Of a stretch of DNA of 64,000 nt, positions 57,174 to 64,000 are shown one piece after another (position 1 is the stretch's first letter; each line of letters opens with the position of its first letter). Origin of the DNA: Pseudolabrys sp. Root1462. Its GTDB lineage: Bacteria > Pseudomonadota > Alphaproteobacteria > Rhizobiales > Xanthobacteraceae. The notes below the pieces were generated by a model, which was not told where the DNA came from, did no database searches, and saw nothing but the letters and a program-made list of their open reading frames with translations. A program made the position numbers and the translations under genes. Where the stretch lies: assembly GCF_001426945.1 (NCBI RefSeq), contig NZ_LMFS01000001.1, positions 2,474,609 through 2,538,608 of the forward strand, written 5' to 3'.

Positions 57174-57943
57174 ATCGCCATCTGGCCGCCATCGACCGGC
57201 AGAGCGACGCCGGTGATCATGCGGGCTTCATCGGAGACCAGGAACAGCGCCGCGGCGGCCACGTCTTCGGGCTCCGGCATGCGCGCCAGCGGGATGGTGG
57301 CGCGGAAACGCTTCATCGCTTCGTCGTGATCGCCGGCCATGCCGGGCAAAAACGCTTCCAGCATCGGGGTCGCCACCACGGTCGGGCACAGCGCGTTGAC
57401 GCGGATGTTCTGCGGCGCCAGTTCCAGCGCCAGCGAACGCACGAGACCGACGATGCCGTGCTTGGCGACGGTGTAGAGGCTGAAATTCGGCTTGGCCTTG
57501 AGGCCCTGCAGCGACGAGGTGAACAGCAGCGCCGCGCCGGCCGGATTGCGCTTGGCGCTCTCGCGCAGATGCGGCAGCGCCGCGCGCGTCATCTGCATGA
57601 CGCCGAACAGGTTGACGCGCAGCACGCGTTCCAGGGTCGCGTCATCAACATTCTCGAACGGACCGGTAAAGGGTCCGCCGGCGTTGTTATGAACGATGTC
57701 GAGGCCGCCGAACGTCTTGACGGCGAAGGCGACGGCGCGATCGTCCTGCTCGCTCGACGTATGGTCGACTCGAATGAAGGCGGCATTGTCGCCGATCTCC
57801 TTCGCCACCGCGCCGCCGCGCGCCTCATCGACGTCGGTGACGACGACCCTGGCGCCCTCGGCGGCGAAACGAATGGCCACGGCGCGGCCCAGCCCCGATC
57901 CGGCGCCGGTGACGAGCGCGACCTTTCCGGCAAGGCGCGTCAT
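57170..57943 (-). CDS. Short-chain dehydrogenase/reductase
   Basis: A 257-residue SDR with VTGAGSGLGRAVAIRFAAEG, IVHNNAGGPF, the Ser site LLFTSSLQGLKA and Tyr/Lys in SLYTVAKHGIVGLV. The end TGVALPVDGGQMAM matches the family. I start it at ATG 57943; a longer frame adds 36 arginine-rich residues. The ATG overlaps the small upstream gene by 4 bp. Confidence 0.92.
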   Translation of the reverse strand: MTRLAGKVALVTGAGSGLGRAVAIRFAAEGARVVVTDVDEARGGAVAKEIGDNAAFIRVDHTSSEQDDRAVAFAVKTFGGLDIVHNNAGGPFTGPFENVDDATLERVLRVNLFGVMQMTRAALPHLRESAKRNPAGAALLFTSSLQGLKAKPNFSLYTVAKHGIVGLVRSLALELAPQNIRVNALCPTVVATPMLEAFLPGMAGDHDEAMKRFRATIPLARMPEPEDVAAAALFLVSDEARMITGVALPVDGGQMAM

Positions 57944-58134
57944 GCCGCGGTCTCCGCTTCGCCGGCCGGGATGGTGATATCCAGCAATGCGGCGATACGG
58001 CCGCGCAGATGACGATACTGGCCGGCGAGCAGCGCGTCGCCGCACTCGCACAGCACATCGGCGTCGGCGAGCATGCGCGACAGGATGCGATGATCGCGGG
58101 CGGTATCATCCGCCGCGTCTTGAACGTTCCTCAC
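57940..58134 (-). CDS. Small unrecognised protein in the catabolic operon
   Basis: A 64-residue soluble protein of helical, acidic character (DTARDHRILSRMLADADVL then CECGDALLAGQYRHLRGRIA). It starts with a GTG at 58134 behind a strong GAGGAGG site and overlaps the next SDR by 4 bp, both good signs of a real gene. It lies 12 bp after the CoA-ligase stop. It matches no family I know, and I can offer no function. It may be a small accessory or regulator of the adjacent enzymes. Confidence 0.65.
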   Translation of the reverse strand: MRNVQDAADDTARDHRILSRMLADADVLCECGDALLAGQYRHLRGRIAALLDITIPAGEAETAA

Positions 58135-58146
58135 TTGACGCCTCCT

Positions 58147-59574
58147 CTACAGGCGGTAGCCCTGTTGTCGTTCGTCTTTCCAGCGGCGGGCTTTGTAGTT
58201 GAATTCGGGCAGTTCATTGCGGGCGCAGACGGTCAGCGTCATCCAGACGTTGGTACGCTCCTTGATCGTCGCGCGGATGCGTTCGATCAAGGTCGTCTTT
58301 GTCGCAGCATCGCAAGTGGCGGCGGCGTCGGTGAAGGCGACGCGCACCTCGATCTCGGTCTTGCCGTCGCCGCTGGTGTAGACGCGGCCGGTGTATTCGG
58401 CGACCTCGCCGAAGGAAAACACGGCGGCGTCGATGGCCGATGGCCAGACATTGTTGCCGCGGATCTTGAGCATGTCGTCGAAGCGGCCGATGGTGCCGCA
58501 TTCGATGGCGTTCCAGGCGCGGCCGGAATTGGCGTCGCGCCACGAGATGAAGCGCGCGGCGTCGCCGGTGCGGAAGCGAATGACGGGCGAGCCTTCGATC
58601 GACAGATTGGTGACGACCATTTCGCCGGTCTCGCCGGAGGCAACAGGCTCCAGCGTCTCCGGATGCACGACCTCGAACAGGGTCTCCCATTCGAACAGGT
58701 GCATCAGGCCGCGGCCGCCCTTGGCGCCGAACACGCCGTCGGCACAAGTCGAGGCACCGAAGCCGGCACATTGCGTCGAGCCGTAGCCTTCCTGCAGGCG
58801 GCAACCCCACAAGCTCTCGATGCGCTCCGCCCATTCGAGCGGATAGCCCTCGGCGGCGATGAACAAAGTGCGCAGCATCGGAAAGGCGCGTTTCGGCTCA
58901 ATGCCCCGGCGCATCATCGCTTCGGTCAGCGTGTGCAGATAGTTGGTCGAGGCGTAGATGAAGTGCACCGCGCCGATGCGCTGCATCAGGTCGATCTTGG
59001 CGTCGGTCGATAGAGTGCCGCCAACATGGAATGCCGTGGCGCCGATGATGCGCAGGCCCTCGCCCGGTCCCCAGCCGCCGGTGGTCAGGCCGCCGGCCGG
59101 CACGCAGTTGATCGCGACATCGCCGGGCCGGAGGCCGGCGAGGAACCACGGCAGCGCGTGGTAATAACCTTGCATGTGCACATCGTGCTGGCTGCGGCCG
59201 TAGATTTCCTGACCGAGGCCGGAGGTGCCGCCGGTCATGTTGACCAGGGCGACGTCCTCGCGCGCGATGCCGAGGCGGGCGCCGAACGGCGGATGCTCGG
59301 TCTGGTCGGCGAGAAAATCGGTCTTGTTCGACAGCGGAAAGCGCTCGCGGAATTGATCGAGCGTTGACAGCTTGTCAGGATCGAGACCGCCCTGCGTCAT
59401 GCGCGCGCGGTAATAGCTGCTCGTCGCATTGAGACGCGCAAGCTGACGCCGCAGCTTGCGCAGCTGCAATTCTTCGAGTTCGGCCCGCGACAGGGACGCG
59501 AGCCGCGCAAGGCGCGCCGAATCCACGAATGGATTGGCCGGCTCGCTGTCAAACTGCTGCGCGGTGGCGTTCAT
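58147..59574 (-). CDS. Phenylacetate-CoA ligase-like acyl-CoA synthetase
   Basis: A 475-residue adenylate-forming ligase of the PaaK branch, which activates an aromatic or other carboxylic acid to its CoA thioester with ATP. The N-terminal pattern SLSRAELEELQLRKLRRQL then FPLSNKTDFL is like PaaK. The phosphate-binding loop is VNMTGGTSGLGQEIY, the adenine-binding motif LQEGYGSTQCAGFG, and a later core motif VIRFRTGDAARFI. The gene starts 2 bp after the DUF35 stop. It probably begins the pathway of this operon, acting on the acid brought in by the Liv system. Substrate unknown. Confidence 0.92.
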   Translation of the reverse strand: MNATAQQFDSEPANPFVDSARLARLASLSRAELEELQLRKLRRQLARLNATSSYYRARMTQGGLDPDKLSTLDQFRERFPLSNKTDFLADQTEHPPFGARLGIAREDVALVNMTGGTSGLGQEIYGRSQHDVHMQGYYHALPWFLAGLRPGDVAINCVPAGGLTTGGWGPGEGLRIIGATAFHVGGTLSTDAKIDLMQRIGAVHFIYASTNYLHTLTEAMMRRGIEPKRAFPMLRTLFIAAEGYPLEWAERIESLWGCRLQEGYGSTQCAGFGASTCADGVFGAKGGRGLMHLFEWETLFEVVHPETLEPVASGETGEMVVTNLSIEGSPVIRFRTGDAARFISWRDANSGRAWNAIECGTIGRFDDMLKIRGNNVWPSAIDAAVFSFGEVAEYTGRVYTSGDGKTEIEVRVAFTDAAATCDAATKTTLIERIRATIKERTNVWMTLTVCARNELPEFNYKARRWKDERQQGYRL

Positions 59575-59576
59575 CG

Positions 59577-59984
59577 TCAGGCGGGCTCGAAGATGGGAAG
59601 CGTGATTTCAGGCGTTACTGGCTTAAAGATGACACGAACCGGCATGTTCGCGGTCACCTTTTCCGGCTCGATGCCGACGATATTGCTGGCAATGCGCACG
59701 CCTTCGTCGAGCTCGATGAGCGCCACAACGTAAGGGACATCCGCGGCATAGACTTCACGCGGTACCGGGTGGCGGACCACGATCCACGAGAACACGCGGC
59801 CATGGCCGCTGCTCTCGATCCACTCGTGCTCGGGCGAATTGCACTTCGGGCAGTAGAACGTCGGCGGAAAGCGTTTGTGGCCGCAGTTCGCGCAGCGCTG
59901 AATCTTCAGCTTGCCCTCGCGGCAGGCATCCCAGAACGGGCGGGTTTCGACATCGACGACGGGAAGCGGCTTGGCATAGGTCAT
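59577..59984 (-). CDS. DUF35 zinc-ribbon/OB-fold protein
   Basis: A 135-residue protein. The N-terminal rubredoxin-like ribbon has four cysteines (CANCGHKRFPPTFYCPKC), and the rest is an OB-fold (SGHGRVFSWIVVRHPVP, ALIELDEGVRIASNIVG). It binds acyl-CoA and works with thiolase-fold proteins. It starts 3 bp after the neighbouring thiolase-like gene. In actinobacterial steroid degradation this pairing (ChsH2 with Ltp2) makes a retro-aldolase, and an analogous role is inferred here. Confidence 0.92.
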   Translation of the reverse strand: MTYAKPLPVVDVETRPFWDACREGKLKIQRCANCGHKRFPPTFYCPKCNSPEHEWIESSGHGRVFSWIVVRHPVPREVYAADVPYVVALIELDEGVRIASNIVGIEPEKVTANMPVRVIFKPVTPEITLPIFEPA

Positions 59985-59987
59985 GGC

Positions 59988-61145
59988 TTAATTCCTCAAC
60001 ACCATGGCGCTGCCGCAGGTCATCGCTCCGGCGGTTGTCAGGCAAGTTTCGATATCCGGCACCTGGCGCACGCCGGCTTCGCCGCGCAACTGCTGGACGG
60101 CCTCGATGACGTGATTGAGCCCGTGGATGTAACCTTCCGACAGCAGGCCCCCGGCGGTATTGAGCGGCAGTTCGCCGCCGGGCGCGATGCGGCCGCCTTG
60201 CACGAACGGACCGCCCTCGCCTTCCTTGCAGAAGCCGAGACCCTCGAGCTGCATGATGATGCTGTAAGTGAAGCAATCGTAGATCTGCGCGATGTCGATA
60301 TCCTTCGGGCCCATGCCGGCACTGCGCCACAGATCGTCGGCGATGTATTTCGCGTAATTGTGCGAGTGATCGGGCCAGCGCAGCGCATCGAACAGGTCTT
60401 CGCCCTGATCCGGGCCGCCGCCATAGGCCCCGCCCGAAATATAAACCGGCTTGCGCTTCATATCGCGCGCACGCTCGGCCGACGTCACCAGCACGGCGCA
60501 GGCACCGTCGGTTTCCAGGCAGATGTCGAGCATGCGGAACGGTTCGACGATCATGCGCGAATTCATGTAGTCCGCCATGCTGATCGGATCGCGCTGCATG
60601 GCCCGCTCATTCTTCTCGGCGTTCTTGCGGAAGGTCACGGCGATTTCGCCGAGCTGCTCGGCGTTGGTGCCGTATTCGATCATGTGCCGGCGGCACCACA
60701 TGGCCATCGCCTGCGGATAGGTGATCCAGCCGAACGGCGCGGTGAACTGCGTGATGTTATAGGCCGAGAGATCGCGGCCGCCGCCAAGACGGAAGCCCGA
60801 GCGGCCGTTCATGGCGCGATAGCACAACACGGTTTCGGCGAGCCCTGCTTCGATCACCGCCGCCGCGGTGAGCACGATCATGTTGGCTGCGTTGCCGCCG
60901 CTGAGAAAGTCGTTGGCGTAGCGCGCCGCCGGCACGCCGATCTCGGTCGCGACCGATATCGCCGGCACCGAGTCATTGAAATTGAAGCTGACGAAGCCGT
61001 CGATATCGGAAACCTTGAGGCCGGCATCGGCAATCGCATTGATGCAGGCTTGCGAGGCCAGGCTGCGCACAGTGCGGCCGGACTTCTTGGAGAAATCGGT
61101 CCAGCCGATGCCGGCGATCGCGTATTTGTTTCGCAGAGCGTACAT
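59988..61145 (-). CDS. Thiolase-fold protein without the catalytic Cys (Ltp2/SCP2-like)
   Basis: A 385-residue thiolase-superfamily protein. Where true thiolases have a CxS/CGSG nucleophile, this one has NDFLSGGNAANMIVLTAAA, so the first Cys is absent. It keeps IYDCFTYSIIMQLEGLGFC, the GYIHGLNHVIEAVQQL histidines and the end GAMTCGSAMVLRN. Start is ATG 61145 after an AAGGGAA site; the TTG 15 bp upstream is less likely. Loss of the nucleophile and pairing with a DUF35 protein suggest an aldolase or other C-C lyase on an acyl-CoA, not a thiolytic enzyme. Confidence 0.9.
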   Translation of the reverse strand: MYALRNKYAIAGIGWTDFSKKSGRTVRSLASQACINAIADAGLKVSDIDGFVSFNFNDSVPAISVATEIGVPAARYANDFLSGGNAANMIVLTAAAVIEAGLAETVLCYRAMNGRSGFRLGGGRDLSAYNITQFTAPFGWITYPQAMAMWCRRHMIEYGTNAEQLGEIAVTFRKNAEKNERAMQRDPISMADYMNSRMIVEPFRMLDICLETDGACAVLVTSAERARDMKRKPVYISGGAYGGGPDQGEDLFDALRWPDHSHNYAKYIADDLWRSAGMGPKDIDIAQIYDCFTYSIIMQLEGLGFCKEGEGGPFVQGGRIAPGGELPLNTAGGLLSEGYIHGLNHVIEAVQQLRGEAGVRQVPDIETCLTTAGAMTCGSAMVLRN

Positions 61146-61160
61146 TCCAATTCCCTTCAA

Positions 61161-61949
61161 TCAGCGCACGAAGGCCGGCTTGCGTTTTTCCTTGAAAGCG
61201 ATGAGGCCTTCAGTCGCGTCAGGCTCGGTGGTGGCGTAGCGGTGGACGAAATCGATCTCCTGCCGCAGCCCGGTGGCGAGATCTGTCGTCAGCGTCAAAT
61301 TCGCCAGGTGCTTGGCCCCGCGCAGGCCGGCGCGGCTCTTGTCACCGAGCTTGGCGACCAGCGCGGCCGCGGCGGCGTCGAGTTCGGCGTCGGGCACGAC
61401 GTCGGTGACTAACCCCATGTCCCAGGCCTCGATGGCGCTGACCAGATCGCCGGTGAGCATCAGCTTCTTGGCGCGCAACATGCCGATGGCCCGCGGCAAC
61501 CGCTGGGAGCCGCCGGCGCCGGGCAGCTGACCGAAATTGAGATGGCCGTCGCCGATCTTCGCCGACTCCGCGGCGATGACGAGATCGCAGGCCAGCAGCA
61601 ATTCCAGGCCGCCAGCGACGCAGACTCCGTTGATCGCAGCGATGTAGATTTTGCTCGACGCCTCGATGGCGTTGAGCATGTCAAAGAAGTCCTCGAGGAA
61701 GGCCGAGAACTTGTCCGGGTTCTTATAGAGATGAATGTAGCCGTCGAGGTCGCCGCCGGCGGAGAAGCTGCGGCCACGCCCGGTGACCACGACGGCGAAA
61801 ATGTCCGCCCGCGCCTCGATGGTCGCGACGGCGGCCTTCAGTTCCCGCACCGTCGCCCAGTCCAGGGGGTTGAGCTTGTCGGCCCGAGCCAGCGTGAGCC
61901 GGGCCCACGAGTCGTTCCATTCCAGCTCGATATTGGCCTCGGACGACAT
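61161..61949 (-). CDS. Enoyl-CoA hydratase/isomerase family protein
   Basis: A 262-residue crotonase-fold enzyme. It has VVVTGRGRSFSAGGDLDGYI (first oxyanion-hole region), INGVCVAGGLELLLACDLVI (second) and FGQLPGAGGSQRLPRAIGM with a conserved acidic neighbourhood. It probably hydrates the 2-enoyl-CoA made by an acyl-CoA dehydrogenase. First gene of the operon. Its promoter lies with the FadR-type operator at 61989-62011. Confidence 0.93.
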   Translation of the reverse strand: MSSEANIELEWNDSWARLTLARADKLNPLDWATVRELKAAVATIEARADIFAVVVTGRGRSFSAGGDLDGYIHLYKNPDKFSAFLEDFFDMLNAIEASSKIYIAAINGVCVAGGLELLLACDLVIAAESAKIGDGHLNFGQLPGAGGSQRLPRAIGMLRAKKLMLTGDLVSAIEAWDMGLVTDVVPDAELDAAAAALVAKLGDKSRAGLRGAKHLANLTLTTDLATGLRQEIDFVHRYATTEPDATEGLIAFKEKRKPAFVR

Positions 61950-61988
61950 TTCCTCTTCCCTGACGACCCTTTAGGTGGCTTTATTGGC

Positions 61989-62011
61989 CAACAGTCCGTT
62001 TGTCGGACAAT
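61989..62011. promoter_or_regulatory. FadR-type operator in the hydratase/GntR divergent promoter
   Basis: The 23-bp element (CAACAGTCC at 61989-61997, TCGGACAAT at 62003-62011) contains TTGTC-G-GACAA (62000-62010), a perfect odd palindrome of the type bound by FadR-subfamily GntR proteins. The same element with three changes occurs at 50683-50705. It lies 40 bp from the hydratase start and 86 bp from the GntR start. Confidence 0.7.
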
Positions 62012-62096
62012 TTCAATTAGAGTATCATCTGCCACCCGGCCGTCAAGAGCACCCGAATCGTGTCTCATAGGGCTGGACCACCGAGGAGCAGGCCTC

Positions 62097-62885
62097 TTGC
62101 AAGAACATGAGTTCAGCCGGATCGAGCGCGCGCCGGCCTACCGGCTGGTCTATGACGCGATCGAGCGCGAGATATTGTCGGGCCGCCTGCGGGTCGGTGA
62201 TCCATTGCCGGCGGAGCTGCAGCTCGCCGAACAATTTGGCGTCAACCGCTCGACGGTGCGCGAGGGCATCAGACTCCTGGAGCAAAGCGGGCTGGTCGAG
62301 CGCGACGGCGGCAAAAGGCCGCGCATCTCGCTACCGCATTATCTCGACCTCGCCTCTTCGGCGAGCCGCGCGCTGATCCTGCACTCGGTCACGTTCCGCG
62401 AATTGTGGGAGGCTTCGATGGTGCTGGAGCCGGCCATCGCCGAAAGCGCCGCGCGAAATGTCGACGACGCCGGGCTCGCCGAGCTGCATGCGAACATCGA
62501 TGCCATGGACGCCAATGTGAAAGCCTTCGAGGGCAGCGCCGAGGCGGATACCGACGCTTTCGTTAAACTCGATCGCGGCTTTCATGAAATTCTCGCCAAG
62601 GTTGGCGGCAACAGGGTTCTTGCCTTGGCGCATGAGCCGGTGACATCGCTGTTCATTCCGACCGGCCAGATCATTCTGCAGCGGCTGAAGACCTATCGCC
62701 GCGTGCTCGACGCGCATCGGCACATCTACAATTGCCTGAAGGACAAAGACGCAGCAAAGGCGCGCACCTGGATGCACCGGCACATGGACGACTTCCGCCG
62801 CGCCTACGAACTGACCGAACTGGCCTGGGATGCACCGCTCGATGCCGTCAGCCTCGGGATAACGCAGGCGACCACCTATCGCTGA
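62097..62885 (+). CDS. GntR-family (FadR/FCD) regulator of the acyl-CoA region
   Basis: A 262-residue GntR-type regulator. The winged helix-turn-helix (about residues 10-75) has LRVGDPLPAELQLAEQFGVN then RSTVREGIRLLEQSGLVE. The C-terminal FCD domain (~95-240) has the metal-binding Asp/His set (DRGFHEILAKVGGN; AHRHIYNCLKDKD; HRHMDDFRRAY). The start is a TTG at 62097 with GAGGAG 8 bp upstream; no better ATG or GTG exists in frame. The frame is open far upstream but only as antisense of the hydratase gene. It probably represses both divergent promoters carrying the shared element and is released by an acyl-CoA or organic acid. Confidence 0.9.
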   Translation: MQEHEFSRIERAPAYRLVYDAIEREILSGRLRVGDPLPAELQLAEQFGVNRSTVREGIRLLEQSGLVERDGGKRPRISLPHYLDLASSASRALILHSVTFRELWEASMVLEPAIAESAARNVDDAGLAELHANIDAMDANVKAFEGSAEADTDAFVKLDRGFHEILAKVGGNRVLALAHEPVTSLFIPTGQIILQRLKTYRRVLDAHRHIYNCLKDKDAAKARTWMHRHMDDFRRAYELTELAWDAPLDAVSLGITQATTYR

Positions 62886-63243
62886 CACTCTCCAAGTTGC
62901 GCCGCGGCAAGAAGTCTTGCGCGAGGACTGGACAGGAACTGAGGCCAAGCGTCCGCGACAGCGGAACGGCACCCGCTGCCTGATGCTCGCTGCCTAGGTT
63001 GCCGCCGAAGTCTGCGTCTTCGGGATCCATCACTCGGCATCCTGCCCATATCAGATACGCATACTGATACAAATCTTGGTATTTTCCTGCGACGGACTGC
63101 CTCATCTATCCTTTCTTTGAGCAACAACGGGGCAACGGCCGCGCCGCAGCAATCCCTATCGGGTCAAACGCGTCGCACCGATGCCGCCCATAAGCGAGCC
63201 GCCCTCGAGGGCCGCCATATCGTTGCCAAAGGGTAGGAAGCCG
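62886..63243. other. 358-bp intergenic region before the TctC gene
   Basis: No convincing gene is seen; short minus-strand frames (for example 62848-63105) have unlikely composition. An AT-richer stretch near 63055-63085 could hold the promoter of the downstream gene. An AGGGTAGGAAG purine run gives its ribosome-binding site. Confidence 0.5.
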
Positions 63244-64000
63244 ATGTTACGCACACTCCTTAAGGTTCTCGCTCCGGTCCTCCTTGTCGCTGGAGCGCCA
63301 ATCATGACTGCGCCTGTCGCCAACGCGGCAGGCTATCCGGATCGTCCTATCCATCTGATCGTTTCCTATCCCGCCGGCGGCGCGACCGATCTGATCGGCC
63401 GTCTGTTCGCCGAAGCGCTCGGCGACAAACTCGGCCAACGGGTCGTCGTCGACAATCGAGGCGGCGCCAGCGGCATGCTGGGTGCGCGCTTCGCTGCGGA
63501 ATCGAAGCCGGACGGCTACACGCTCATCATCGCCACGGCGACCACGCATGCCGTCAATCCGTGGCTTTTCAAAAACACTATCGGTTACAACGCCATCACG
63601 GATTTCACGCCGATCTCATATGTCGGCTACACGCCGCTGGTTCTCGTCGCCCACCCAAGTGTGCCGGCGTCGAACGTCAAGGAGCTGCTGGCCTATATCA
63701 AGTCGAAGAACGGCACCATCAGCTACGCCAATGGCGGCACCGGCTCGGTGCCTCACATGGCGGGCGAATTGTTCAATGCCACTGCCGGCATCAAGGTGCA
63801 GACGGTGCCCTATAAGGGCGACGGCCCTGCAACCACAGACGTCCTCGGCGGCCACCTGCCCTACATGTTTGCTCACTTGCCCGTCGTTCTGCCGCTCATC
63901 AGGTCCGGCCAGCTCAAGGCCATCGGCGTGACGACCGCGCAGCGCTCGGAGTTTGCGCCGGATATCCCGACCATCGCCGAACAGGGTCTCGCCAATTACA
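63244..64000 (+). CDS. Tripartite tricarboxylate transporter receptor (TctC/Bug family), 3' end beyond the window
   Basis: A periplasmic solute receptor, 252 residues visible, open to the right edge. The signal peptide (LRTLLKVLAPVLLVAGAPIM...VANAAG) is followed by the Bug signature YPDRPIHLIVSYPAGGATDL, then VVDNRGGASGMLGARFAA and the loop YANGGTGSVPHMAGELF. Bug receptors bind small carboxylates, and many have no linked permease. The gene is tandem to, but 358 bp from, the GntR gene, so it is likely a separate unit. Confidence 0.93.
   Translation, partial: MLRTLLKVLAPVLLVAGAPIMTAPVANAAGYPDRPIHLIVSYPAGGATDLIGRLFAEALGDKLGQRVVVDNRGGASGMLGARFAAESKPDGYTLIIATATTHAVNPWLFKNTIGYNAITDFTPISYVGYTPLVLVAHPSVPASNVKELLAYIKSKNGTISYANGGTGSVPHMAGELFNATAGIKVQTVPYKGDGPATTDVLGGHLPYMFAHLPVVLPLIRSGQLKAIGVTTAQRSEFAPDIPTIAEQGLANY

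Noticed and set aside
59529-61412. 627-residue open frame on +
   Set aside because: Antisense to the DUF35, thiolase-fold and hydratase genes, all of which are recognisable; composition is typical of a shadow.
61542-62096. Upstream extension of the GntR frame
   Set aside because: The frame is open to 61542 but this part is antisense to the hydratase and crosses the operator. The TTG at 62097 has a proper ribosome-binding site and starts just before the DNA-binding domain.

Overview
The window reads as chromosomal DNA of a GC-rich alphaproteobacterium of the Rhizobiales/Hyphomicrobiales, most like the Bradyrhizobium/Xanthobacteraceae side. Three things point there: a 2,900-residue cyclic beta-1,2-glucan synthase, three promoters matching the EcfG general-stress consensus (GGAAC-N17-GTT), and small conserved proteins of a type I associate with that group. 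The genus is an inference. I saw no rRNA, tRNA, insertion sequence, phage gene or CRISPR array.

Layout. 1-2255: the start of an RND-efflux adaptor gene (cut by the left edge), a divergent TetR-type repressor with a perfect palindrome between them, and a small membrane protein. 2399-10915: a sugar-acid locus. A DeoR regulator, a DUF1537 kinase, a PdxA2-type dehydrogenase and a UxaA-type dehydratase lie on +; a TRAP transporter and an SMP-30 lactonase lie on -. A direct repeat sits in the shared promoter. 11010-13357: a small stress island with three EcfG-type promoters driving a DUF1360 protein, a short hypothetical protein and a manganese catalase fused to a DUF892 ferritin-like domain. 13679-26707: a chemosensory operon of eleven genes on -, plus one divergent gene. 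It encodes a soluble receptor with two signalling hairpins, a CheW with three CheW domains, CheB, a HEAT protein, CheR, CheY, CheA, a STAS-like protein, a second CheY, CheC and a hybrid histidine kinase; a second CheC is divergent. No flagellar, pilus or CheD gene is visible. 26972-35934: a small zinc-ribbon protein and the glucan synthase.

36298-44175: a LysR regulator faces a six-gene operon of two enolase-superfamily enzymes and a Liv-type ABC transporter whose permease and ATPase are fused (LivM-LivG). 44206-62885: a large acyl-CoA catabolic region. One operon has two acyl-CoA dehydrogenases, a 3-hydroxyacyl-CoA dehydrogenase, an SDR and a thiolase. A divergent kinase-like gene pairs with the ACAD10/11-like dehydrogenase. 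A second operon has an enoyl-CoA hydratase, a thiolase-fold protein with its DUF35 partner, a CoA ligase, two SDRs and a full Liv transporter. A FadR-type GntR regulator lies at the end. Both divergent promoters share a 23-bp element (20/23 identical), so the GntR protein probably controls the whole region. 63244-64000: the start of a TctC/Bug-type binding protein, cut by the right edge.

The most unusual locus is the chemosensory operon, because its receptor and coupling protein are internally multiplied. The GntR-linked acyl-CoA region and the EcfG stress island are the clearest regulatory units.
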